NCBI RefSeq assembly: GCF_023544465.1
Contig: NZ_JALPVL010000002.1
Location: 62,001-126,000 of the forward strand
DNA from: Paractinoplanes maris
GTDB lineage: Bacteria; Actinomycetota; Actinomycetes; Mycobacteriales; Micromonosporaceae
DNA: 64,000 nucleotides
Direction: 5' to 3'
Shown here: piece after piece, positions 8,669 to 16,659 of the stretch
Layout of the letters: every line of letters starts with the position of its first letter
Position numbering within the stretch: position 1 is the stretch's first letter
The notes under the pieces: generated by a model
What the model was told of the DNA's origin: nothing
The model's database searches: none
What the model saw: the letters and a program-made list of their open reading frames with translations, nothing else
Position numbers and translations under genes: made by a program

Positions 8669-10614
8669 AGCCCCGCCCCCGCCCCAGTCTCGCGCGCCGG
8701 ATGGCCAGCGGAACCGTCGCGGTGGTGGTGCTCGCCGTGGTCGCGTTCGCGAACCGCCCGGTCCTCGCGGCCGGATCCGAGGCGTTGCACAACTACTCGA
8801 TCAACCGTCAGTCCTACAAGGAGAAGCACGGCCACTGGGCCGCCCTGCCGGTGCCTCCGCGCTTCAAGGTGAATGCCATCCACGCCGCGCTGCTGAGCAC
8901 GGGCAAGGTGCTGATCGTGGCGGGCAGCGGCAACAACCGCGACCAGTTCGAGAAGGGCACGTTCCGGACGGTGCTCTACGACCCGCGGACCGAGAAGTTC
9001 AGCGAGGTGCCGACGCCGACCGACGTCTTCTGCGCGGGCCACAGCTTCCTGGCCAACGGCAACCTGCTCATCGCGGGTGGGACCAAGTCGTACGAGGTGC
9101 TCGAGAAGGACGTGAAGCGGGCCGGTGGCGTCATGAAGGTGAAGAACGAGTCGCCGGACGGCGGGCCGCGGGTGTTCCCGAAGGGCACCAGGTTCCGCTC
9201 GGCGACCGGGCACCAGTACGTCAGCCGGACCGCGTTCACCGTCCCGGCCGCGACCAAGGTGGCGCACGGCCCGCACGTGGCGGTCACCGCGGGCGAGACC
9301 GAGGTCTGGGTCGACGCCGTCCGCGCCGGGGACACCCCCGTCGTCCGCACGGGTGCGTTGTACCGGATCGACGGTCTGACCGGGCTGGACGGCAACAACG
9401 TCTACGGCGTCGCCGACAAGATCACGCGGGAGAAGCAGGAGTACGGGGGCGACAAGACCTCGTACGAGTTCGACCCGCGCACCGAGCGCTACCACCGGAC
9501 CGGCGACCTGACCGAGCACCGCTGGTATCCGACCCTGGTCACCAGGACCGACGGCAACGTGCTGGCGGTCTCCGGGCTGGACGAGTTCGGCCGGATCATC
9601 CCGGGGCGCAACGAGGTCTACCACGCCCGCACGCGCACCTGGTCGGCCGCGCCCCGGCTCCAGCGCTACTTCCCCACCTATCCGAGCCTGCACCTGATGG
9701 CCGACGGCCGGGTCTTCTACTCGGGCGCCAACAGCGGTTACGGCTCGGATCGGGAGGGCCGGACGCCGGGGATCTGGAACCTGAACGGCAACCGCTTCCA
9801 GCCCGTGCCCGGGCTGCGGCAGCCGGAGCTCAACGAGACCGCCACCTCGGTCCTGCTGCCGCCGGTGCAGAAGCAGCAGGTGATGATGCTGGGCGGGGGC
9901 GGCGTGGGCGATTCGCCGATCTCGACCGCCCGCACCGACATCGTCGACCTGAGCGGGCGCAAGCCGGCCTACCGTCCCGGGCCCGACCTGCCCAAGCCGG
10001 CGCGTTACCTGTCGGCTGTCGTGCTGCCCGACGACACCGTCTTCACCAGCGGCGGCTCGTCCGGTTACCGCGGCGGGCCCTATCGGGGCGAGAAGCGCAG
10101 CGATCTCTACAACGCGCAGTTCTACCTGCCGGAGACCAATTCCTTCCGTACGGCGGCCGAGTCCACCGTCGGGCGCAACTACCACTCCGAGGCGATCCTG
10201 CTGCCCGACGGCCGGGTCATCACGATGGGCAGCGATCCGCTCTACGACCGTTCGGGCCGGGCCCCGGGCACGTTCGAGCAGCGCATCGAGGTCTACAGCC
10301 CGCCCTACCTGTTCCGCGGACCGCGGCCGGCGATCACCCACGCGCCGGGCGAGATCCGGCGCGGCGGGACCTTCGTGGCCGGCACCCCGGACGCGGCCCG
10401 GATCGCCTCGGCCCGGCTGGTCCGGCCCAGCTCGGTCACCCACGGCACCGACACCGACCAGCGCTCGGTCGCGCTCGGTCTGCGGCGCTCGGCCGGCCGC
10501 CTCGAGCTGACCGTGCCGCGACCGGCCGGGGTGGCGCCCTCGGGCTGGTACATGCTCTTCCTCCTCGACGACCGGGGACGGCCGTCGGTCGCCCGCTGGG
10601 TCCGGGTCCGGTGA
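8665..10614 (+). CDS. glxA: GlxA-type copper radical oxidase (galactose oxidase-like)
   Basis: 649 residues with an N-terminal signal/anchor (RRMASGTVAVVVLAVVAF) followed by a seven-bladed kelch propeller and a C-terminal Ig-like DUF1929 domain. The mononuclear Cu(II)-Tyr-Cys site of galactose oxidase can be followed: Cys in DVFCAGHSF (about 121) for the thioether, Tyr in HRWYPTL (about 287), Tyr-His in RNYHSEA (about 504) and His in SVTHGTDTDQR (about 591). All ligands are present, so an active oxidase is expected. GlxA oxidises the glycan made by CslA at hyphal tips in Streptomyces. Overlaps cslA upstream and the GH6 gene downstream (shared A at 10614). A copper-delivery gene (Sco-like) or DtpA peroxidase, associated with GlxA maturation in Streptomyces, was not seen here. 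Confidence 0.92.
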   Translation: MKPRPRPSLARRMASGTVAVVVLAVVAFANRPVLAAGSEALHNYSINRQSYKEKHGHWAALPVPPRFKVNAIHAALLSTGKVLIVAGSGNNRDQFEKGTFRTVLYDPRTEKFSEVPTPTDVFCAGHSFLANGNLLIAGGTKSYEVLEKDVKRAGGVMKVKNESPDGGPRVFPKGTRFRSATGHQYVSRTAFTVPAATKVAHGPHVAVTAGETEVWVDAVRAGDTPVVRTGALYRIDGLTGLDGNNVYGVADKITREKQEYGGDKTSYEFDPRTERYHRTGDLTEHRWYPTLVTRTDGNVLAVSGLDEFGRIIPGRNEVYHARTRTWSAAPRLQRYFPTYPSLHLMADGRVFYSGANSGYGSDREGRTPGIWNLNGNRFQPVPGLRQPELNETATSVLLPPVQKQQVMMLGGGGVGDSPISTARTDIVDLSGRKPAYRPGPDLPKPARYLSAVVLPDDTVFTSGGSSGYRGGPYRGEKRSDLYNAQFYLPETNSFRTAAESTVGRNYHSEAILLPDGRVITMGSDPLYDRSGRAPGTFEQRIEVYSPPYLFRGPRPAITHAPGEIRRGGTFVAGTPDAARIASARLVRPSSVTHGTDTDQRSVALGLRRSAGRLELTVPRPAGVAPSGWYMLFLLDDRGRPSVARWVRVR

Positions 10615-11618
10615 TGGCCCGCCGTTCCCGCCTGGCCCTGACCGTCTCGGCCTCGCTCGTCGCCCTCGGCACCGTCGCCGTGGCGGCCGGGGCCCGCGAA
10701 CGTGATCCCGAGGTGCATACCCCGGCCCCGCCCCGGGCGGTCAGCCCGCACCTCTACGTCGACCCGTCGGGCGCGGCGGTGACTGCCGTGCGCGGCCTCG
10801 AGCGGGCCGGCCGGCGGACCGAGGCGACGATCATCCGCCGGATCGCCGACCAGCCGACCTCCGTCTGGTTCACCGACGCCGCGCCCGGATACGCCGAGCG
10901 GGCGCGGGGGCTGGCCGTCGCGGCGGCGGCCGTCCGGCGGACGCCCGTGCTGACGCTGTATTTCATCCCCTACCGGGACTGCTCGGGGCATTCGTCCGGT
11001 GGGGCGGCCGACGGCGCCGCCTACCGGAGGTGGGTGACCGCGCTGGCCGGGGCCCTGCGCGGTCACCGCGCCATCGTGGTGCTGGAGCCGGACGCGGTGG
11101 CCCAGGCCGTGCGCGGCTGCCTCACGCCGGCTCGCCGGGCCGAGCGCTACGAGCTGCTGCGGTACGCCGTCGCCGCGCTGCGCGCCGGGCCCGGGGTGCG
11201 CGTCTATCTCGACGCGGGCAACCCGACCTGGATCCCGGCGGCCGGGATCGGACCGGCGCTGCGCGCGTCCGGGGTCACCGCGGCCAGCGGGTTCGCGCTC
11301 AACGTGGCCAATTTCGAGACCACGGCCGACAACCTGCGCTACGGCCTGGCCGTGTCCCGGACCGTGGGCGGCAAGCACTTCGTGGTCGACACCAGCCGCA
11401 ACGGCAACGGGCCGGCCCAGCGCGGGGCGGGTGACCGGCACTGGTGCAACCCGCCCGGGCGCAAGCTGGGCCCGGCGCCGACGCTGACCACCGGCTACCC
11501 GCTCGTCGACGCGTACTTGTGGGTGAAACGTCCCGGCGAGTCCGATGGCGCGTGCGCGCCGGGGCAGCCCGCCGCGGGCCGGTGGTACTCCGCGTACGCC
11601 CTGGGTCTTGCCCGATGA
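10614..11618 (+). CDS. Secreted glycoside hydrolase family 6 (CslZ-like endoglucanase)
   Basis: 334 residues with signal peptide (MARRSRLALTVSASLVALGTVAVAAGA) and a GH6 catalytic domain. Family marks: RDCSGHSSGG with the general-acid Asp region, IVVLEPDAVA, YLDAGNPTWI, ALNVANF and HFVVDTSRNGNG, then WCNPPGRKLG near the end. GH6 enzymes cleave beta-1,4-glucans with inversion. As last gene of the hypX-like/cslA/glxA operon it matches the place of CslZ in Streptomyces, where the hydrolase trims or releases the CslA product. The ATG overlaps the glxA stop by one base; a GTG one codon earlier is possible. Close to the minimal GH6 domain in size, with no carbohydrate-binding module. Confidence 0.88.
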   Translation: MARRSRLALTVSASLVALGTVAVAAGARERDPEVHTPAPPRAVSPHLYVDPSGAAVTAVRGLERAGRRTEATIIRRIADQPTSVWFTDAAPGYAERARGLAVAAAAVRRTPVLTLYFIPYRDCSGHSSGGAADGAAYRRWVTALAGALRGHRAIVVLEPDAVAQAVRGCLTPARRAERYELLRYAVAALRAGPGVRVYLDAGNPTWIPAAGIGPALRASGVTAASGFALNVANFETTADNLRYGLAVSRTVGGKHFVVDTSRNGNGPAQRGAGDRHWCNPPGRKLGPAPTLTTGYPLVDAYLWVKRPGESDGACAPGQPAAGRWYSAYALGLAR

Positions 11619-11732
11619 GAACGGTGCGTGAGACTTACCTCAATTACCCCCCGTGTGGGGTCGCGCCGATACGATCGGCGGAGTCGGGACAGTGCTGTCC
11701 TGGAGCACCTTTGAGGCTAAGGAGCGCCCCCG

Positions 11733-14528
11733 ATGACAGACCAGCACGGCCACCTGGACCCCGACGGTCCCGATGCCGCCCTGCGAGCGGACATCCGCCG
11801 TATCGGCACGCTGCTCGGACAGACCCTGGCCCGCCAGGAAGGCCGCCCGCTGCTCGACCTGGTCGAGGAGATCCGCGCGCTCGTCCGGCAGGATCCGCAG
11901 GCCGCAGCCGACCGTCTCGCCGCCATGGACGTCACGACCGGCACCAAGCTGGCCCGCGCGTTCTCCACCTACTTCCAGCTGGCGAACATCACCGAGCAGG
12001 TGCACCGCTCGCGTGATCTGCGCCGGCGCCGGGCCCGCGACGGCGGCTGGCTCGACCAGGCGGCCAAGCTGATCGCCGAGAAGGGTGTGCCGACCGACGA
12101 GATCGCCGCGGCCGCCCGTCGTCTCGCCGTCCGCCCGGTCTTCACCGCCCACCCGACCGAGGCGTCGCGCCGCTCGATCCTGTCCAAGCTGCGCCAGCTG
12201 GCCGACGCGCTCGACGCCGAGGCCGCCGCCGCGGTGCTCTACGGCCAGAACGACACCACCGCCTCGACCCGCAAGTTCGCCGAGCTCATCGACCTGCTGT
12301 GGCAGACCGACGAGCTGCGGCTGGACCGGCCGGAGCCGACCGACGAGGCCCGCAACGCCGTCTATTACCTGCGGGAGCTCTATGCCGAGGCGGCCCCGCA
12401 GGTGCTGGCCGACCTGGCCGAGACGCTGCGCCAGCTCGGGGTCGAGACCGCCCCGACGGCCCGGCCGCTGACCTTCGGCTCGTGGATCGGCGGCGACCGC
12501 GACGGCAACCCGTTCGTCACGCCGGCCGTCACCCGCGACGTGCTGATGATCCAGCATGAGCAGGGCATCCAGGCCACCGAGGCGGCGATGGACCAGCTCA
12601 TCGACATGTTGTCGGTGTCCCGGCGGCTGCGCGGGGTCTCGCTCGACCTGTCCGCGTCGCTGGCCACCGACCTCGACAACCTGCCCGAGGTGGCGCCCCG
12701 GTTCCGCCGGACCAACGCCGAGGAGCCCTACCGTCTCAAGGTCCGGGCGATCAAGGCGAAGCTGGCCAACACCCGCTCCCGGCTGCGCAACGGCACCGCG
12801 CACGTGCCCGGCCGCGACTACCTGGGCAGCGACGAGCTGGTCAGCGACCTCGAGCTGATCCGGGCCTCGCTGGCCCGCAACTCGGGGCAGCTGACCGCGG
12901 TCGGCGTGGTCGCCACGGCGATCCGGACCGTCTCGGCCTTCGGCCTGCAACTGGCCACTCTGGACGTGCGCGAGCACGCCGAGAAGCACCACGAGGTGCT
13001 CCAGCAGATGTACACCCAGGTCGGCGAGGTGGACGACTACGCCACGCTCGACCGGGCCGACCGCACCAAGCTGCTGGCCACCGAGCTGACCGGCCGGCGG
13101 CCGCTGAGCAGCGCCGACACGCCGCTCACGGACTCGGCGCGCAAGACGTTCGACGTGTTCAACACGATCCGCGACGTGCAGGACCGGTTCGGGGCGGATG
13201 TCGTCGAGACGTACATCATCTCGATGACCCTCGGTGTGGACGACGTGCTGGCGGCGGCCGTGCTGGCCCGGGAGGCCGGCCTGGTCGACATCCAGACCGG
13301 GCGGGCCCGGGTCAACATCGTGCCGCTGCTCGAGACGCCGGCCGAGCTCGACGCGGGCGGTGAGCTGCTCGACGAGATGCTGTCGCTGCCGGCCTACCGG
13401 TCGATCGTGCGGGCCCGGGGCGACGTGCAGGAGGTGATGCTCGGCTACTCCGACTCCAACAAGGAGGGCGGCATCACCACCAGCCAGTGGGGGATCCACA
13501 AGGCGCAGCGCTCGCTGCGTGACGTGGCGGCCCGGCACGGCGTACGCCTGCGACTCTTCCACGGCCGCGGTGGCACCGTCGGCCGCGGTGGCGGTCCCAC
13601 CCACGAGGCGATCCTGGCCCAGCCGTACGGCACGCTGGACGGCGCGATCAAGGTGACCGAGCAGGGCGAGGTCATCTCCGACAAGTACACGCTGCCCGCC
13701 CTGGCCCGGGAGAACCTGGAGCTGACGGTGGCCGCGGTGCTGCAGGCGACACTGCTGCACACCAGCCCGTCGGTCGACCTCAACCGGCTCGAGCGGTGGG
13801 ACGCCACGATGGACTCCGCCTCGGACGCGGCCTTCGCCCAGTACCGCAAGCTGGTCGAGAACCCGGACCTGCCGGCCTACTTCTGGGCGGCCACCCCGAC
13901 CGAGTTGCTCGGCGCCCTCAACATCGGCTCCCGCCCGGCCAAGCGGCCCAACACCGATGCCGGGCTGGGCGGCCTGCGGGCCATCCCGTGGGTGTTCGGC
14001 TGGACGCAGACGCGGCAGATCGTGCCCGGCTGGTTCGGCGTCGGCACCGGTCTCAAGGCGGCTCGCGAGGCCGGCCACACCGAGACACTGCAGGAGATGT
14101 ACGGCAACTGGCAGTTCTTCCAGACGTTCGTGTCCAACGTCGAGATGATGCTGACCAAGACCGACCTGGACATCGCCCGCCGCTACGTCGAGACCCTGGT
14201 GCCGGAACACCTCCGCCCGATCTTCACCACGATCGAGCAGGAGTACGAGCTGACCGTCCGCGAGATCCTGGCCATCACCGGCACGTCCTCGCTGCTGGAG
14301 AATCAGCCCGAGCTCAAGCGGACGCTGGACGTGCGCGACACGTACCTCGAGCCGCTGCACCACCTGCAGGTGGCCCTGCTCCGGCAGTACCGCGACGCGG
14401 GTGAGGCCGACCGGCAGACCGTGGTGGCGCCGGGAGCACGGCGGGTGCCGTCCGACTCGACGGCGCTCGAGCGGGCTCTGCTCACGTCGGTGAACGGCAT
14501 CGCGGCCGGTATGCGCAACACCGGCTGA
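11733..14528 (+). CDS. ppc: Phosphoenolpyruvate carboxylase
   Basis: 931 residues, the standard bacterial length. PEPC adds bicarbonate to PEP to form oxaloacetate, the anaplerotic entry to the TCA cycle. Visible signatures: [15 protein letters not shown] with the catalytic His (about 140), [24 protein letters not shown] (about 570), and the glycine-rich [14 protein letters not shown] (about 610), all intact; the C-terminus ends RNTG. ATG at 11733 follows AAGGAG with good spacing. The 114-bp upstream gap holds two small palindromes, 11664-11680 (CGCCGAT-ACG-ATCGGCG) and 11686-11699 (GGACAG-TG-CTGTCC), possible regulator sites. It stands as a single transcription unit between the glycan operon and the cellulase gene. 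Confidence 0.98.
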   Translation: MTDQHGHLDPDGPDAALRADIRRIGTLLGQTLARQEGRPLLDLVEEIRALVRQDPQAAADRLAAMDVTTGTKLARAFSTYFQLANITEQVHRSRDLRRRRARDGGWLDQAAKLIAEKGVPTDEIAAAARRLAVRPVFTAHPTEASRRSILSKLRQLADALDAEAAAAVLYGQNDTTASTRKFAELIDLLWQTDELRLDRPEPTDEARNAVYYLRELYAEAAPQVLADLAETLRQLGVETAPTARPLTFGSWIGGDRDGNPFVTPAVTRDVLMIQHEQGIQATEAAMDQLIDMLSVSRRLRGVSLDLSASLATDLDNLPEVAPRFRRTNAEEPYRLKVRAIKAKLANTRSRLRNGTAHVPGRDYLGSDELVSDLELIRASLARNSGQLTAVGVVATAIRTVSAFGLQLATLDVREHAEKHHEVLQQMYTQVGEVDDYATLDRADRTKLLATELTGRRPLSSADTPLTDSARKTFDVFNTIRDVQDRFGADVVETYIISMTLGVDDVLAAAVLAREAGLVDIQTGRARVNIVPLLETPAELDAGGELLDEMLSLPAYRSIVRARGDVQEVMLGYSDSNKEGGITTSQWGIHKAQRSLRDVAARHGVRLRLFHGRGGTVGRGGGPTHEAILAQPYGTLDGAIKVTEQGEVISDKYTLPALARENLELTVAAVLQATLLHTSPSVDLNRLERWDATMDSASDAAFAQYRKLVENPDLPAYFWAATPTELLGALNIGSRPAKRPNTDAGLGGLRAIPWVFGWTQTRQIVPGWFGVGTGLKAAREAGHTETLQEMYGNWQFFQTFVSNVEMMLTKTDLDIARRYVETLVPEHLRPIFTTIEQEYELTVREILAITGTSSLLENQPELKRTLDVRDTYLEPLHHLQVALLRQYRDAGEADRQTVVAPGARRVPSDSTALERALLTSVNGIAAGMRNTG

Positions 14529-14577
14529 TTTGCGCCTCTGTGGCGGGCCTGGGATCTGATCCCGGGCCCGTTCCGCA

Positions 14578-14606
14578 TTGCGGGCTCATCGAGGAGCGGC
14601 TATGGT
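14578..14606 (+). promoter_or_regulatory. Predicted sigma-70-type promoter of the GH5 cellulase
   Basis: TTGCGG (14578-14583), exact 17-bp spacer, TATGGT (14601-14606). Transcription would start near 14613, inside the CebR-type palindrome just downstream, an arrangement expected for repression. Confidence 0.65.
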
Positions 14607-14609
14607 CCG

Positions 14610-14623
14610 TGGGAGCGCTCCCA
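14610..14623. promoter_or_regulatory. CebR-type cellulose-utilisation operator
   Basis: A perfect 14-bp palindrome TGGGAGCGCTCCCA. This is the established binding box of CebR, the LacI-family repressor that senses cellobiose/cellotriose in Streptomyces and other actinobacteria. It lies over the predicted transcription start and 37 bp before the cellulase ATG. The cebR gene itself is not in the window. Confidence 0.88.
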
Positions 14624-14660
14624 CACCCCCTCCCCTCACACCGATGGAGCCCCTATCCCC

Positions 14661-16064
14661 ATGCGCAGATGGAGACTTGCCGCCGGCGTCGCCGTAGCGG
14701 TCGCCGCCGCCTCGGTGGCCACGGTCATCGCCCTGCCGGCCAGCGCCGAGACCGCCGCCTTCACGGTGACGGGCTCGTGGAGCACCGGTTACCAGGGTCA
14801 GGTCGAGGTCCGGAACACCACGTCGTCCACGATCAGCACCTGGCGGGTGCAGCTCACCCTGCCCGCCGGCACGACGGTCGTCAACTCCTGGAACGCCACG
14901 CAGTCCGCCTCCGGCTCGACCTACACGTTCACGCCGGCCGGCTGGAACGGCACGCTGGCCGCGGGCGCCTCCACGTCGTTCGGCTTCATCGCGAACGGCA
15001 CCGGGCGGCCGACCTCGTGCTCGGTCAACGGCGCGTCCTGTGACGGATCGTCCAACCCGACCACACCACCGACCACGCCGCCCACCACCCCGCCGGCTAC
15101 CACCCCGCCGGCGACCACCCCGCCGCCCACCGGCTCGACGCCGGTCGCTCAGAACGGGCAGCTGCGGGTGTGCGGCGTGAAGCTGTGCAACCAGAACGGC
15201 AAGGCCATCCAGCTCCGCGGCATGAGCACGCACGGCCTGCAGTGGTTCGCCGACTGCTACAACGACGCCTCGATCGACGCGCTGGCCGACGACTGGAAGG
15301 CCGACCTGCTGCGGGTCTCGATGTATGTGCAGGAGGGCGGCTACGAGACCAACCCGGCCGGCTTCACCGCGCAGGTCAACAACCTGGTCGAGGAGGCCAC
15401 CCAGCGCGGGCTGTACTCCATCATCGACTTCCACACACTGACCCCGGGTGACCCGAACTACAACCTGGCCCGGGCCAAGACGTTCTTCGCCGAGGTGTCG
15501 GCCCGCCACGCCTCGAAGAACAACGTCATCTACGAGATCGCCAACGAGCCCAACGGCGTCAGCTGGGCCGGCATCAAGAGCTACGCCGAGCAGGTCATCC
15601 CGGTGATCCGGGCCAACGACCCGGACGCCGTCATCATCGTCGGCACCCGCGGCTGGTCGTCGCTCGGCGTCTCCGACGGCTCGAGCTCGAGCGAGATCAC
15701 GGCCAACCCGGTCAACGCGTCCAACATCATGTACGCGTTCCACTTCTACGCCGCCTCGCACAAGGACAACTACCGGGCCGAGGTCCAGCGCGCGGCCGCC
15801 TCGCTGCCGCTGTTCGTCACCGAGTTCGGCACCGTGACCGCCACCGGCGGTGGCCAGGTCGATCTGGCGAGCACCGGCACGTGGCTCGACCTGCTCGACC
15901 GGCTGCAGATCAGCTACGCCAACTGGACGTACTCGGACGCCGGCGAGAGCAGTGCGGCCTTCAAGCCGAACACCTGCGGCGGCCCGACCTACGCCGGCAC
16001 CGGCGTGCTGACCGAGTCCGGCACCTACCTGCGCACCCGCATCCGCACGGCCGACAACTTCTGA
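14661..16064 (+). CDS. Secreted endoglucanase, CBM2 plus GH5 catalytic domain
   Basis: 467 residues. Signal peptide (RRWRLAAGVAVAVAAASV...PASA, cut near residue 30), then a family 2 carbohydrate-binding module (about 32-128: FTVTGSWSTGYQGQVEV, STWRVQLTLP, GWNGTLAAGAS), a Thr-Pro linker of repeated TTPP units (about 133-158), then a GH5 barrel. Acid/base Glu in EIANEPNG (about 296) and nucleophile Glu in FVTEFGT (about 387) are present, as are HFYAASH and the N-terminal LRGMSTHG. It cleaves beta-1,4-glucan outside the cell. The CebR-type operator implies induction by cellobiose. Ribosome site GGAGC about 10 bases before ATG. A strong bidirectional hairpin follows the stop. Confidence 0.95.
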   Translation: MRRWRLAAGVAVAVAAASVATVIALPASAETAAFTVTGSWSTGYQGQVEVRNTTSSTISTWRVQLTLPAGTTVVNSWNATQSASGSTYTFTPAGWNGTLAAGASTSFGFIANGTGRPTSCSVNGASCDGSSNPTTPPTTPPTTPPATTPPATTPPPTGSTPVAQNGQLRVCGVKLCNQNGKAIQLRGMSTHGLQWFADCYNDASIDALADDWKADLLRVSMYVQEGGYETNPAGFTAQVNNLVEEATQRGLYSIIDFHTLTPGDPNYNLARAKTFFAEVSARHASKNNVIYEIANEPNGVSWAGIKSYAEQVIPVIRANDPDAVIIVGTRGWSSLGVSDGSSSSEITANPVNASNIMYAFHFYAASHKDNYRAEVQRAAASLPLFVTEFGTVTATGGGQVDLASTGTWLDLLDRLQISYANWTYSDAGESSAAFKPNTCGGPTYAGTGVLTESGTYLRTRIRTADNF

Positions 16065-16077
16065 TCGGCGTCTGACG

Positions 16078-16119
16078 CACGTGTGCCCCGAGCCTCCCAC
16101 CCGGCTCGGGGCACACGTG
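16078..16119. terminator. Bidirectional hairpin between convergent genes
   Basis: Arms 16078-16094 and 16103-16119 pair perfectly (core ACGTGTGCCCCGAGCC) around an 8-base loop. It separates the plus-strand cellulase from the minus-strand gene ending at 16120, and would serve both. No U-tract. Confidence 0.75.
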
Positions 16120-16659
16120 TCAGGGCAGTCGGTCGCGCAGTTCCAGCCAGGGCCGCAGCCGATCAGCTGTCTCGGGGGGAAGGAACGCCGTCAACGTCCG
16201 TAACGGGTTGAGCATCTGCTTGAGCTGCCGCAGCCGGATCAGGTCGGGCAGCGGTGGGCGCTCGCGCGCCTCGACCAGGGCGGTGGCCCCGGCCAGGGGC
16301 ATCGGCAGCCGCTGGAAGAACACCTCGGCCACCCGCTCCGGACGCCATTCGTCCGGCAACGTGTCCACCGGCACCGACCGCGCGAGCACCTCGGTCATCG
16401 CGGAGCGGGCCACGACCACCTCATGGGGCGGACGCGCCGCCGCCTGTTCCATGGCGGCCAGGGCCAGGCTGTAGGCGCCGACGTAACGCCGCCAGTCGGA
16501 GCCCTCGGCCAGAGCCGCGTAGATGCTGGTCGTCAGCACGTCGGTCACGGTCAGCCAGTCGGCGGGCTCCCCCACCGGCGAATCACCCGCACCGGTCAGC
16601 AGCCAGTCCGCCAGCCGGTCCGGATCGAACCGGCCGGCGAACGACAACGAGTCAGTCAT
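16120..16659 (-). CDS. Uncharacterised small protein, candidate immunity protein
   Basis: 179 residues, no signal peptide, no membrane segment; predicted mostly helical, with FDPDRLADWLL near the start and LRQLKQMLNPLRTLTAFLPP near the end. I do not recognise a family. Its ATG overlaps by one base (TAATG, 16657-16661) the stop of the large ALF-repeat protein, so it is translated from the same message. A cytoplasmic acidic-to-neutral protein encoded immediately behind a secreted protein with a variable C-terminal domain is the usual layout for polymorphic toxin immunity genes; that role is inference only. Confidence 0.6.
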   Translation of the reverse strand: MTDSLSFAGRFDPDRLADWLLTGAGDSPVGEPADWLTVTDVLTTSIYAALAEGSDWRRYVGAYSLALAAMEQAAARPPHEVVVARSAMTEVLARSVPVDTLPDEWRPERVAEVFFQRLPMPLAGATALVEARERPPLPDLIRLRQLKQMLNPLRTLTAFLPPETADRLRPWLELRDRLP

